Positions 1-7,565 of a stretch of 64,000 bases of DNA are shown piece by piece. The stretch is taken from the NCBI RefSeq assembly GCF_014773275.1, contig NZ_JACWMW010000002.1, positions 124,001 through 188,000 on the forward strand. Reading direction: 5' to 3'. The DNA comes from Mucilaginibacter rigui (GTDB lineage: Bacteria; Bacteroidota; Bacteroidia; Sphingobacteriales; Sphingobacteriaceae). Made by a program: the position numbers and the translations under genes. Within the stretch, counting starts at the first letter, position 1; every line of letters starts with the position of its first letter. A model generated the notes under the pieces. The model searched no databases and had not been told where the DNA came from. It worked only from the letters and a program-made list of their open reading frames with translations.

Positions 1-358
1 CCCAAAAAAGGTTGCGCAGATACTGTGTTTCGGGCGTGGTGGCTTCGGTAAGCAGGATAGCCCTAAAATCGGGTGCGTCGTCATCCTCATCATCGCCTGC
101 CGGCAGCATATCATCAATAAGCGTTTCGCTGCGTTTTTTATGTTTGTCGATGATCTTGTTTTTAGCTACCCGGTAAAGCCATGCACTGGTTTGCTCAATA
201 GGCCCTGCATTCACCACATTACTAAACTGGTACCAAACATCCTGCAGAATGTCCTCAGCATCGGCATCGTTTTTTACCCTTTTACGAATAAAGCCCAGCA
301 AGCTTTTACCATACGATGCAATTGTTTGTATGATGTGGCTGTTTTTATCCTGGGGCAT
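1..358 (-). CDS. ECF-type RNA polymerase sigma factor, N-terminal part (cut by window edge)
   Basis: Read on the minus strand from the ATG at 356-358, the frame stays open to the left edge, giving about 119 residues without a stop. The translation has the layout of sigma-70 region 2: a helix with YGKSLLGFIRKRV, then DAEDILQDVW, then SAWLYRVAKNKIIDKHKK, which is the core-binding and -10 recognition segment of ECF factors. An acidic stretch (GDDEDDDAPD) lies where the linker to region 4 is expected. Region 4 is outside the window. No anti-sigma gene is visible upstream. The family call is firm; the regulon cannot be inferred. Confidence 0.85.
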   Translation of the reverse strand, partial: MPQDKNSHIIQTIASYGKSLLGFIRKRVKNDADAEDILQDVWYQFSNVVNAGPIEQTSAWLYRVAKNKIIDKHKKRSETLIDDMLPAGDDEDDDAPDFRAILLTEATTPETQYLRNLFW

Positions 359-460
359 TGCGGCTACTGTCAATTTTTTATTGTTTATAAATATAAAGAC
401 GACTGTGCTTTTAAAACATTTTAAATTATTTTTTAATTTTTAAACATCTGTAGGATTTTA

Positions 461-567
461 ACCACAAAGGGCACGAAGGTTTCACAGAGAGGCACAGAGA
501 TTAAACCCCATTTAGCTATTATTGATTCTTTGTGTGCTCTGTGATTTTCCTCTGTGTTCTTTGTGGT
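461..567. repeat. Long imperfect inverted repeat, ACCACAAAG family
   Basis: The left arm starts ACCACAAAGGGCACGAAGG and the right arm ends CCTCTGTGTTCTTTGTGGT; the arms match over about 40 bases with mismatches, so the RNA would fold into one long hairpin. It fills most of the 293-base gap between the sigma-factor start and the CoA-binding gene. A related copy lies at 11376-11489. No coding sequence is visible in it. Confidence 0.75.
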
Positions 568-651
568 AAAAAATAAAATCACAACCATGTAAAAAGCAAG
601 CTGCACACGGCTAATCGCAAACCAAACAACTATCTTGCACGTTATTATAAC

Positions 652-1017
652 ATGGCCAATAAAAAAACACTGATACTTGGCGCCACGCCTAACGCTGGCC
701 GCTATGCATACCTTGCCGCCAACCGTTTAGCAGGTAGCGGACACAGCATTGTTAATGTGGGAATAAAAACCGGCGAGGTTGCCGGTGTGGCTATAGAAAA
801 ACCCGAAACTATCCATACCGATATTGATACCATTACGCTGTATGTTGGCCCGCAGCATCAGGAGGATCTGTACGATTACATACTTAAAACAAAGCCAAAA
901 CGCATCATATTTAACCCCGGTACCGAAAACAGCGAACTACGCCGTATGGCCCATGAGAACGGGATAGAAACAGAATACGCCTGCACGCTGGTACTATTGA
1001 GCATAGGCCAATATTAA
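652..1017 (+). CDS. CoA-binding domain protein (Rossmann-fold)
   Basis: 121 residues. The N-terminus KKTLILGATPNAGRYAYLAA is the beta-strand plus nucleotide-binding loop of the CoA_binding_2 family (YccU-like small proteins). The middle has IDTITLYVGP and the C-terminal half has KRIIFNPGTENSEL, matching the conserved NPGxxN segment of that family. These proteins are cytoplasmic and bind CoA or a related nucleotide; the physiological role is unknown. It is a single-gene unit between repeat-rich spacers, followed at once by a hairpin at 1029-1086. Confidence 0.85.
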   Translation: MANKKTLILGATPNAGRYAYLAANRLAGSGHSIVNVGIKTGEVAGVAIEKPETIHTDIDTITLYVGPQHQEDLYDYILKTKPKRIIFNPGTENSELRRMAHENGIETEYACTLVLLSIGQY

Positions 1018-1028
1018 CCCCATAATTG

Positions 1029-1086
1029 TGTCATGCTGAGCTTGTCGAAGCACTGAACGCAAATCCTTCGACAAGCTCAGGATGGC
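1029..1086. repeat. Inverted repeat, GAGCTTGTCGAAG family
   Basis: The arms are TCATGCTGAGCTTGTCGAAG and CTTCGACAAGCTCAGGATGG, nearly perfect complements around a 15-base loop. It sits between the converging CoA-binding gene and NlpC/P60 gene and could act as a bidirectional transcription end, though there is no clear T run. Elements of this type are common between genes in Bacteroidota. Confidence 0.7.
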
Positions 1087-1093
1087 AAGTTGC

Positions 1094-1672
1094 TTATTTA
1101 TACTCGGGAAATATCCTGATAACCTTAACGAACCTTTTTTGGTAACCTTTGGTCATGCCTGATATGGTTACGCCATTGTCGCGGCCCGATGTGGAGTGAA
1201 TAAACTGCAGCTCCTCGCCGGGATTGGTTACCACGATGCCCATATGGCCTACTATCCTCACCTTGCTATCGGTACCGGTGAACAGGATCAGGTCGCCGGG
1301 GCGGGCTTGGGTTAGTGGCACTTCATGGCTTACATCCGTAAAATCGGCAGAGGTACGCGGCACCGCTATGCCGAAATGGTTAAAGGTATAGGTAATAAAG
1401 CCCGAGCAGTCGAACCCCTGTTTGGGGTCAGTAGAGGCATATTTGTAGGGGATACCGAGGAAAGTACGTGCAAAACTGATCAGCTCGGCAGCAGTGGTTT
1501 TGCCTGTATTGATATTATTCATCTGGTCGGTGCCATCTGTAGGTGCCAGGATCACCGTTTTGCGGCCTGCCGAATCTGTAACCGTATCCGCAGCCGTAAT
1601 GGTGTAGGTGGGCTTATCGGGCGCGCCGCAGGAAAGCAATAAAAACAGCGTAAGTAAACAAGGTTGGCGCAT
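1094..1672 (-). CDS. NlpC/P60 family lipoprotein (C40 peptidase)
   Basis: 192 residues. The N-terminus ends in a lipobox-like LLLSC with Cys15, so it is probably a lipoprotein of the envelope. Residues 61-192 form the NlpC/P60 fold: FDCSGF carries the catalytic Cys89, VGHMGIV carries His143, and FIHSTS carries the third polar residue, His159. ARPGDLILF is the usual strand between Cys and His. These enzymes cleave D-gamma-glutamyl bonds in peptidoglycan stem peptides. The gene stands alone, with a perfect palindrome 28 bases upstream of its start. Confidence 0.92.
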   Translation of the reverse strand: MRQPCLLTLFLLLSCGAPDKPTYTITAADTVTDSAGRKTVILAPTDGTDQMNNINTGKTTAAELISFARTFLGIPYKYASTDPKQGFDCSGFITYTFNHFGIAVPRTSADFTDVSHEVPLTQARPGDLILFTGTDSKVRIVGHMGIVVTNPGEELQFIHSTSGRDNGVTISGMTKGYQKRFVKVIRIFPEYK

Positions 1673-1700
1673 ATAGATTGAACAGCCATGCTCCCCTTTT

Positions 1701-1740
1701 GTTCACGGTGTTCACGTTCACACACGTGAACACCGTGAAC
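1701..1740. repeat. Perfect 16-base inverted repeat upstream of the NlpC/P60 gene
   Basis: GTTCACGGTGTTCACG at 1701-1716 pairs exactly with 1725-1740 across an 8-base loop. Each arm itself contains a repeated TTCACG. A shorter relative (GTTCACG, 8-base gap, CGTGAAC) is at 56522-56543, so this is a dispersed element rather than an operator specific to this gene, although a regulatory role is not excluded. Confidence 0.75.
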
Positions 1741-2140
1741 ATTCATTAACACCTGACAATCAATATATTAATACTGACAAGACCTTTTCATTAGATGAAC
1801 ACATATATTACTGATTTTGCCTTAGTGACTAACAATCAGCGCCTTATTGAAAATGCATTTTGTACCGTTTTTTGGTAAAATGGAACAAAAATGAGTGTAG
1901 CAAGATTTGGCGAAAACAGGGATTTTTTTCGTCCTTTTTCGACCTTAAAACGGCCTTTTGGTTTGGATTAAGAAGGAGCAAGCCGGATAGGGCTATTTAA
2001 ACAATTGATTTTATATGATTAAAATTTTGGGCTTCTCCCGTTTTTTCCGATTCGGGGTAAAATAGAACAAGAGTTTGGGAGATGTGGGCGGGAAGGTTTA
2101 AACTCTGAAACAAACTCTGTAAATTACAGGTTGATAATAT
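1741..2140. other. AT-rich spacer before the restriction-modification cassette
   Basis: 400 bases with no convincing gene. It holds two similar stretches, GGTAAAATGGAACAA at 1875-1889 and GGTAAAATAGAACAA at 2056-2070, 181 bases apart. They may mark a remnant of the event that brought in the cassette, but no integrase and no matching copy on the other side of the cassette was found. Confidence 0.4.
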
Positions 2141-2560
2141 ATGGCAGACGTACACAGTAAGGAAACACGAAGCTATAACATGTCGCGCATAAAAAGCAAG
2201 GACACTAAGCCCGAATTGCTGGTGCGTAAGTTTCTGCATAAAAATGGTTTCCGTTACCGGCTGCATGTAAAGGATATGCCCGGTAAACCGGATATAGTAT
2301 TACCCAAATACAAAACTGTAATTTTTATACATGGCTGCTTTTGGCATGGGCATGTGGGATGCAGATACTATGTGGTTCCCAAAACAAGAACGGAATGGTG
2401 GCTGAATAAAATTAATGGCAATATTGCTACTGATAGCAAGACCGAAACCTTGCTAAAGGCTGAAGGCTGGAAGATTATTAATCTATGGGAATGTGAGTTG
2501 AAAAAGACCACAATTGATGCGACATTTTCAAATTTATTAGTCACAATTACTCCTCAATAA
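2141..2560 (+). CDS. vsr: Very short patch repair endonuclease (Vsr)
   Basis: 139 residues. Vsr nicks 5' of the T in T:G mismatches that arise when a methylated cytosine deaminates, so it repairs damage caused by a partner C5 methyltransferase. Residues known from E. coli Vsr are in place with the same numbering: Glu25, Asp51 (in KPDIVLP), His64 and His69 (in HGCFWHGH). The structural zinc ligands appear as Cys66, His71, Cys74 and Cys118 (LWEC). The opening DVHSKETRSYNMSRIKSKDT is typical of the family. It precedes the controller, methyltransferase and endonuclease genes in the same direction, consistent with CCWGG specificity. Confidence 0.95.
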   Translation: MADVHSKETRSYNMSRIKSKDTKPELLVRKFLHKNGFRYRLHVKDMPGKPDIVLPKYKTVIFIHGCFWHGHVGCRYYVVPKTRTEWWLNKINGNIATDSKTETLLKAEGWKIINLWECELKKTTIDATFSNLLVTITPQ

Positions 2561-2572
2561 TTCTCAAAAGTT

Positions 2573-2598
2573 CACTTATATCCGATTGACTTATAGTC
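2573..2598 (+). promoter_or_regulatory. Candidate C-box operator pair for the controller protein
   Basis: GACTTATAGTC at 2588-2598 is a perfect GACT-N3-AGTC C-box of the kind bound by restriction-modification controller proteins. A degenerate partner, CACTTATATCC at 2573-2583, begins 15 bases earlier, matching the two-site spacing of known C operators. The strong site lies 18 bases before the controller ATG at 2617, suiting autoregulation by activation at low and repression at high protein level. The assignment is by pattern only. Confidence 0.65.
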
Positions 2599-2616
2599 GA
2601 ATTGGAGATAGCTTGC

Positions 2617-2850
2617 ATGATGGATATTCGGAAGAAAATCGGTCTGCGCATAAAGGAATACCGAACAAATTTAAAACTCACCCAGGAAGCTTTAGCCTTT
2701 AAAGCTGAGATAGATAAGACTTATGTAAACGAGGTTGAAAACGGAAAACGCAATATTTCTGTAATCAATCTTGAGAAGTTAATTAGTGCACTTGATGCGT
2801 CTGTAAAAGATTTCTTTAACAGCGAAGCTTTTAGCGGAGGATCTAACTAA
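2617..2850 (+). CDS. Restriction-modification controller protein (XRE-family HTH)
   Basis: 77 residues, essentially one helix-turn-helix domain: IGLRIKEYRTNLKLTQEALA, then DKTYVNEVENGKRNISVINLEKLISAL. Size and sequence fit the C proteins that time methyltransferase and endonuclease expression when a system enters a new host. I chose the ATG at 2617 (another is at 2620); a longer TTG start at 2602 would run into the space next to the C-box. The stop codon shares one base with the methyltransferase start, so C, M and R are probably one transcript. A plain XRE repressor is the alternative. Confidence 0.85.
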   Translation: MMDIRKKIGLRIKEYRTNLKLTQEALAFKAEIDKTYVNEVENGKRNISVINLEKLISALDASVKDFFNSEAFSGGSN

Positions 2851-4061
2851 TGGCGTTAAAATCCTCAAAAGCTAATTCACCTTTGTTACCAAATGAATTA
2901 GACTCGGCTGTACTCACTCATTATGTTGTCACTAAAAACCCTGTTTATAAAGAAAAAGCATACCATATTGTTGAAAATGCGCCAGACGAATTTAAGGAAC
3001 CGAAGCTACTCTATCAAGCTGTACAAAAGAGCCTTTTTGATGTAACCGACATTCCGTTCCCGGGGCCAAAAGAAGGCAAAGAGAAATTCAAATTCATTGA
3101 TTTATTTGCCGGAATTGGTGGCTTTCGTCTTGCCCTACAAAATTTAGGCGGACTATGTGTATATAGTTCAGAATATGACAAGTTTGCCCAAAAAACGTAT
3201 TTCGCAAATTTCGGTGAAACTCCATTTGGAGATATAACAAAACCAATAACAAAGTCTTTTATCCCCAAGGAATTTGACATACTATGTGGAGGATTTCCAT
3301 GCCAGCCCTTTTCAATTGCAGGTGTATCTAAAAAAAATAGTTTAGGCAGGAAACATGGATTTGAAGATGAGAAACAAGGCAATCTCTTTTTTCATGTGGC
3401 CGAAATAATAGAGAAACACAGGCCTAAAGCGTTTTTTCTCGAAAATGTAAAAAACCTTGTTTCCCATGATAAAGGAAATACATTTAAAGTAATTAAAAAG
3501 ACCCTCCTTGATTTAGATTATTCATTTGATCATCGGGTGCTCAATGGCAAGCACTTTGTACCCCAACATCGAGATAGAACTATAATGGTTGGCTTTGATA
3601 AACGTGTATACGGTGAGGATATGAAATTTGATTTTGATTTAGTCAAATTACCAGAAGCTAACCATCCTATAAAATCTATTTTAAAAGATGAAGTTGATCC
3701 CAAATTTACCTTATCAGATAAGTTATGGAACTACTTACAGGAGTATGCTAAGAAACATAAAGCTAAAGGTAACGGCTTTGGTTTTGGATTAGTAAATTTA
3801 GAGGGAATAAGTAGAACGATGAGTGCGCGGTATTATAAAGACGGTGCAGAAATTCTTATCCCACAAGTTGGTAAAAACCCAAGGAGATTGACGCCAGATG
3901 AGAGTGCTGCATTGCAGGGCTATCCTGTAAATAAGGGAAATAAAAGTTTCAGAATACCTGTTTCGGATAATCAGGCTTACAAGCAGTTTGGAAACTCGGT
4001 GGTAACGCCTCTGATTCAAGCCGTTGGAAAAGAAATAGTAACATTACTTCAACATGAATGA
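2850..4061 (+). CDS. DNA (cytosine-5-)-methyltransferase, probably CCWGG-specific
   Basis: 403 residues. All main C5-methyltransferase motifs are present in order: motif I FAGIGG (86-91), motif IV GGFPCQPFS with catalytic Cys151, motif VI ENV (198-200), motif VIII QHRDR, then the target-recognition region, RRLTPDESAALQGYP and the final GNSV. A 75-residue N-terminal extension precedes motif I, as in Dcm and M.EcoRII. It should protect host DNA from the endonuclease encoded next, whose start overlaps this gene by 8 bases. CCWGG specificity is inferred from the EcoRII-like partner and Vsr, not read from the recognition domain. Codon use is AT-rich compared with neighbours, suggesting transfer. 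Confidence 0.95.
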   Translation: MALKSSKANSPLLPNELDSAVLTHYVVTKNPVYKEKAYHIVENAPDEFKEPKLLYQAVQKSLFDVTDIPFPGPKEGKEKFKFIDLFAGIGGFRLALQNLGGLCVYSSEYDKFAQKTYFANFGETPFGDITKPITKSFIPKEFDILCGGFPCQPFSIAGVSKKNSLGRKHGFEDEKQGNLFFHVAEIIEKHRPKAFFLENVKNLVSHDKGNTFKVIKKTLLDLDYSFDHRVLNGKHFVPQHRDRTIMVGFDKRVYGEDMKFDFDLVKLPEANHPIKSILKDEVDPKFTLSDKLWNYLQEYAKKHKAKGNGFGFGLVNLEGISRTMSARYYKDGAEILIPQVGKNPRRLTPDESAALQGYPVNKGNKSFRIPVSDNQAYKQFGNSVVTPLIQAVGKEIVTLLQHE

Positions 4062-5226
4062 AACTGTCGAATTAGCAATCCTGTCTGTTCAAAAGGCTAA
4101 CAAATCATTTTGTCGATTTATTTCTGCAAATGATGTGGGCGCAACAGGCTCACATCAAAGTGGATTTTACATACCAAAGGGATCGGCCGAACTACTCTTT
4201 GATACTCCCGGGACTAAAGGAGAGAACAAGGACAAAACAATTAATATTAAATGGCAAAACGATTTTGATACTATTAGTCGAGCGATTTATTATGGAACAG
4301 GTACGAGAAATGAATACAGGCTTACAAGATTTGGCAAAGGCTTCCCTTTTTTAAATGATGATAATGTAGGTGATTTATTTATTTTGTCACATATTGAAGC
4401 AGATCAATATGAAGGATATGTATTGAGTAATGATGACGATATAGAAGATTTCTTCACAGCCTTTGATCTAACGTCAAATGAAACCAATAAATTAATCAAC
4501 AAGACTATATCGGTAAGTGCTGAAAATAAACTATTGGGGTGTTTTAACGGATTTATTGCCCTTCTAAATAAATCGTTCCCATCTACAATAGATTTAGCTA
4601 ATACTTCAAGAACTTGCTTTAATACCGCATATGGTATAACTAATAAAAAGGTGATTGCTGAACCTGACAAAGGTTTATTACAGTGGTTGAATGCAGAATA
4701 TCAATTATTCAAAGCAATTGAATTAGAAGTTTACTCCGAGAATATTAATGTTCCGTTTAATAATCTTGATACTTTAATCAATTTTGCAAACACTATTCTT
4801 AATAGAAGAAAAAGTAGAGCCGGTAAGTCTTTAGAAAATCATTTAGCAGAGGTTTTTAAGATTTTTGATTTAAAGTTCGAACCGCAATGTATTACGGAAG
4901 ATTATAAGAAGCCAGACTTTATATTTCCGGGAAAAAAACAATATCATGATAACAATTATGATAAAGCCAAATTAGTTTTCCTTGCATCAAAAACTACTTG
5001 TAAAGATCGGTGGAGGCAAATTATAAACGAGGCTGACAGAATCGAAATAAAACACCTCTTTACACTTCAACAGGGAATCTCTAAAAATCAGCTGAATGAA
5101 ATGTATAAAGAAGGAGTTAGGCTTGTTGTCCCGAAGCCTTATATCAGTAGTTTCCCAAAAGAGTATCAGGAAAAGATTTTTAGTTTAGAAGGCTTTATTT
5201 CGTTTACAAACTCTAAACAAAAGTGA
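4054..5226 (+). CDS. EcoRII-type type II restriction endonuclease
   Basis: 390 residues, close to EcoRII (404). The N-terminal part contains NDVGATGSHQSGFYIPKG (about 26-43), matching the effector-binding EcoRII-N domain. The C-terminal half is EcoRII-C: RKSRAGKSLENHLAEVF (252-268), KPDFIFPG with Asp288, and SKTTCKDRWRQI with Lys313, then HLFTLQQGIS and VRLVVPKPY. This is the PD-(D/E)xK core. EcoRII cleaves before CCWGG and needs two sites, one acting as effector. It is last in the C-M-R transcription unit. Having both domains argues against a PspGI-like single-domain enzyme. Specificity is inferred from family resemblance. Confidence 0.93.
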   Translation: MNETVELAILSVQKANKSFCRFISANDVGATGSHQSGFYIPKGSAELLFDTPGTKGENKDKTINIKWQNDFDTISRAIYYGTGTRNEYRLTRFGKGFPFLNDDNVGDLFILSHIEADQYEGYVLSNDDDIEDFFTAFDLTSNETNKLINKTISVSAENKLLGCFNGFIALLNKSFPSTIDLANTSRTCFNTAYGITNKKVIAEPDKGLLQWLNAEYQLFKAIELEVYSENINVPFNNLDTLINFANTILNRRKSRAGKSLENHLAEVFKIFDLKFEPQCITEDYKKPDFIFPGKKQYHDNNYDKAKLVFLASKTTCKDRWRQIINEADRIEIKHLFTLQQGISKNQLNEMYKEGVRLVVPKPYISSFPKEYQEKIFSLEGFISFTNSKQK

Positions 5227-5263
5227 TTCTCCTTACATTTAATCCCAATAACCCTAACCCATA

Positions 5264-5671
5264 ATGAAACTATTACCCATTCTCCTGCTAACCGCAACCA
5301 CCGCGCTGGTAAATCCTGTAAGTGCTAAACCAATAGCCCCCACCATGGCTTACCAAAAACTCAAGCACCCGGAAAAAGCTATGACTGCCGAGCAGGCCAA
5401 AGCCATCCTGAAAGAAATGCAGCAACAGCGTAACGATGAGGAGAAGATTGCGGTAATAAAGGCCAAACTAACTGATAAACAATTGGGCCTTACCATTAAC
5501 CAGCTGGCTACCCTCATGAACCAGTTCCTGACCGACGACTCTAAACTGGCCGCGGCCAAATATGCTTTTGAGTACACCACCAACTACAAATCGTTCCTTG
5601 ATCTGGTTAACATATTCAGCCGCGAAGAGTATAAGGATGCGCTGGAGGATTTTTATAAGAAGAACAAGTAG
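5264..5671 (+). CDS. Secreted DUF4476-like protein
   Basis: 135 residues with a signal peptide (LLPILLLTATTALVNPVSA, cleavage near residue 21). The C-terminal 75 residues, with LTINQLATLMNQFLTDDSKLAAAKYAFEYT arranged as paired helices and ending near EEYKDALEDFY, resemble the DUF4476 domain of Bacteroidota exported proteins, whose function is unknown. It starts 37 bases after the endonuclease stop but its base composition is like the core genome, so it marks the right edge of the acquired cassette. The family assignment is by eye. Confidence 0.7.
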   Translation: MKLLPILLLTATTALVNPVSAKPIAPTMAYQKLKHPEKAMTAEQAKAILKEMQQQRNDEEKIAVIKAKLTDKQLGLTINQLATLMNQFLTDDSKLAAAKYAFEYTTNYKSFLDLVNIFSREEYKDALEDFYKKNK

Positions 5672-5697
5672 AAAACACCTTATACGACGCTGAGGAT

Positions 5698-5721
5698 CAT
5701 TTTCGTGACGTCACGAAAATG
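5698..5721. repeat. Perfect 24-base palindrome
   Basis: The sequence CATTTTCGTGACGTCACGAAAATG, split here as CATTTTCGTGAC and GTCACGAAAATG, is its own reverse complement with no spacer. It lies 27 bases after the DUF4476-like gene. A spacerless palindrome does not make a good terminator hairpin, so protein binding or a mobile-repeat origin are the better guesses. Confidence 0.7.
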
Positions 5722-5780
5722 GTCGCCCCATGTTACAACGCATCGGATTACTCGTCAGAACGGCTCAGGTGCTAAGTATC

Positions 5781-6047
5781 GAACGCGAGTAAAGGCCCGA
5801 CAAAAAACCGGGGCCAAAAGGTAAAGGCCATGTGCGGGGAAGGATTTTTTTGTCTTGATTTATTCACTTGTTTTTTTTATTAAAGGGGCGTTCATGAGCT
5901 CGCTACGCTCGGTTTTGCTTCCTTTTGTATCAAGACAAAGTAACAGCCCTCCGCGGCGACTGAGCGGCGATATTAATAGCGAACCAATATATTCACTACT
6001 TACTGCTCGTAGAAGATTTCTCCTCACTACGCTCGTTCGAAATGACA
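5781..6047. repeat. Dispersed intergenic repeat, copy A
   Basis: This spacer shares a mosaic of blocks with 9439-9730: a start like GAACGCGAG, then GGCCAAAAGGTAAAGGCC, GTGCGGGGAAG, a TTTGTCTTGAT / ATCAAGACAAAG inverted pair, CCTCCGCGG, and an end near TAGAAGATTTCTCCTC and ACGCTCGTTCGAAATGACA. The order of blocks is the same in both copies. No gene is supported in it. Confidence 0.7.
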
Positions 6048-6117
6048 GGGTGGTTAAGACGCGAGGTTAAGCGATACCGCACATCAAGGCACAAAATTTG
6101 CTACTTTAGCATCAACT

Positions 6118-6954
6118 ATGAAACAACGCCTGCTATTGCTGCTTTTTGCCGCAGCCATTATATCTTCCTGTTCTAAAAAGCTAAAGACTATCCCCGGCCG
6201 TTATGCTGCTACCAATAAGGTTTACAGCCAGCATGCCGATTCGCTGAGCCAAACTTTACTGGCCGAGAACCCCGCTATGTTAACGGATAGCCTGGGCAGC
6301 CCCATCCCGTCGGAATGGGTGGGCACGGTTAACTTTAACCTGCGCAAGCCAAACTATGTTATTATCCACTATACCGCACAGGATTCGGTGGGGCAAACGC
6401 TGCGTACCTTCACTTTAGTAAAACCACAGGTAAGCGCGCACTACGTAATTGGCAAGGATGGCAAAGTGATACACATGCTTAACGATTATATGCGCGCCTG
6501 GCATGCAGGCATTAGCAAATGGGGCACCATCAGCGATATGAACAGCTGCTCGATAGGTATCGAATTGGATAATAAAGGCAACGAGCCTTTCAGCACGGCG
6601 CAAATGAACAGCCTGCTGATACTGCTGGCCAAACTAAAAAAGGATTATAACATCCCTACTGCAAACTTTATTGGCCATGGCGATATTGCCCCGGGCCGCA
6701 AACCCGACCCGGGTATCCGTTTCCCCTGGGAGCTGCTTGCAAACAAAGGTTTTGGTTATTACTCCGACATTATTATTGTACCCGCACCCGCCAACTTTGA
6801 CAGCGCCACCGCCCTGCGACTGATTGGCTACGATACCCGCAACCTTCCCGCCGCCATCGGCGCATTTAAACGCCACTTTGTGCAGCGCGAAGACTCCACC
6901 ACGTTAACCCAGTTTGATCTGGATGTGTTGTTTAACGTTTATAAAAAGTATTGA
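6118..6954 (+). CDS. N-acetylmuramoyl-L-alanine amidase lipoprotein (Amidase_2, AmiD-like)
   Basis: 278 residues. The signal ends in a lipobox (IISSC, Cys18), so it is probably an envelope lipoprotein. The amidase_2 fold spans about 65-210: NYVIIHYTA with zinc ligand His84, SAHYVIGKDGKVIHM, Glu149 in SIGIEL, FIGHGDIAPGRKPDPG with His187 and Asp197 as further zinc ligands. It cuts the lactyl-L-alanine bond of peptidoglycan or muropeptides, in turnover or recycling. The last 60 residues form an extra helical region. It is a single-gene unit. Confidence 0.93.
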   Translation: MKQRLLLLLFAAAIISSCSKKLKTIPGRYAATNKVYSQHADSLSQTLLAENPAMLTDSLGSPIPSEWVGTVNFNLRKPNYVIIHYTAQDSVGQTLRTFTLVKPQVSAHYVIGKDGKVIHMLNDYMRAWHAGISKWGTISDMNSCSIGIELDNKGNEPFSTAQMNSLLILLAKLKKDYNIPTANFIGHGDIAPGRKPDPGIRFPWELLANKGFGYYSDIIIVPAPANFDSATALRLIGYDTRNLPAAIGAFKRHFVQREDSTTLTQFDLDVLFNVYKKY

Positions 6955-7018
6955 TCAATCAAAGGACAGGAATAATTTTAAAAATATCGGCCAGTGCGAT
7001 TCCCTCCCAACGGGAGGG

Positions 7019-7067
7019 TGCAGGGAGGGGTTTATGCGATATGCTTCGCGTATAAACCCCTCCCTGC
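7019..7067. repeat. Inverted repeat after the amidase gene
   Basis: GCAGGGAGGGGTTTAT on the left pairs with ATAAACCCCTCCCTGC on the right around a short loop (about 7020-7066). It lies in a C/G-rich stretch with several CCTCCC and GGAGGG runs. It might end amidase transcription but has no following T run; it looks like another dispersed element. Confidence 0.65.
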
Positions 7068-7158
7068 TACTACACAGACCATCGCGCCCCTCCCCAAGGA
7101 GGGATTGAGCTGCCCAATAGCTTCTCCGTGATGATGGGTTAGGGGGCTGGGGGCGAGC

Positions 7159-7440
7159 TTACCGCTCGGGAGTAGGCACCGGTAAGGCTGCTCCGAGAGG
7201 GTGAAACCCTTCGTCCATTAAAACAAGCTTGCCATTTTTAAAATAATAGAATTTCTCCCCACCTCCGTGCAGGCCATCGAAAGACTGATAATAAACAGTG
7301 CGCCGTTCGGATAGCTCTACCACTTTGGCGCCTTCATGTTCTTTTTTAAATTCATCTTCAGACATGTTTATAACAACCATCTTTGGCATGCTACAGCCCA
7401 TCAGCAATATGAGTAATAAGGGTAGGAATAATTTTTTCAT
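7159..7440 (-). CDS. Small lipoprotein of unknown function
   Basis: 93 residues from the ATG at 7438-7440; the first possible start at 7467 would place nine residues before a textbook lipoprotein signal (MKKLFLPLLLILLMGCSMPK, lipid Cys about residue 16), so the later start is preferred. The mature part is short and mixed, with YYQSFDGLHGGGEKFYYFKNGKL, a strand-turn-strand pattern, and a Pro-rich C-terminus. I do not recognise a family. It lies downstream of glnS but a terminator (7515-7547) separates them. Confidence 0.75.
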   Translation of the reverse strand: MKKLFLPLLLILLMGCSMPKMVVINMSEDEFKKEHEGAKVVELSERRTVYYQSFDGLHGGGEKFYYFKNGKLVLMDEGFHPLGAALPVPTPER

Positions 7441-7514
7441 ATCAGTAAGAGCGCTAAATAATAGCACGGGTTTAACAGCTCTTAAACTTTTATCTGCAAC
7501 AATAATAGTACAAA

Positions 7515-7547
7515 AAAGGGCGAAGAATTTTAAACCCTTCGCCCTTT
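7515..7547 (-). terminator. Terminator of glnS
   Basis: AAAGGGCGAAG at 7515-7525 pairs with CTTCGCCCTTT at 7537-7547 around an 11-base loop, with the T run on the minus strand. It begins 18 bases beyond the glnS stop. Confidence 0.8.
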
Positions 7548-7565
7548 AGCTTTTACCGTTCAGCT

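Noticed and set aside
140..424. 94-codon open frame on the plus strand
   Set aside because: It is antisense to the partial ECF sigma factor, whose translation is clearly that of a real protein.
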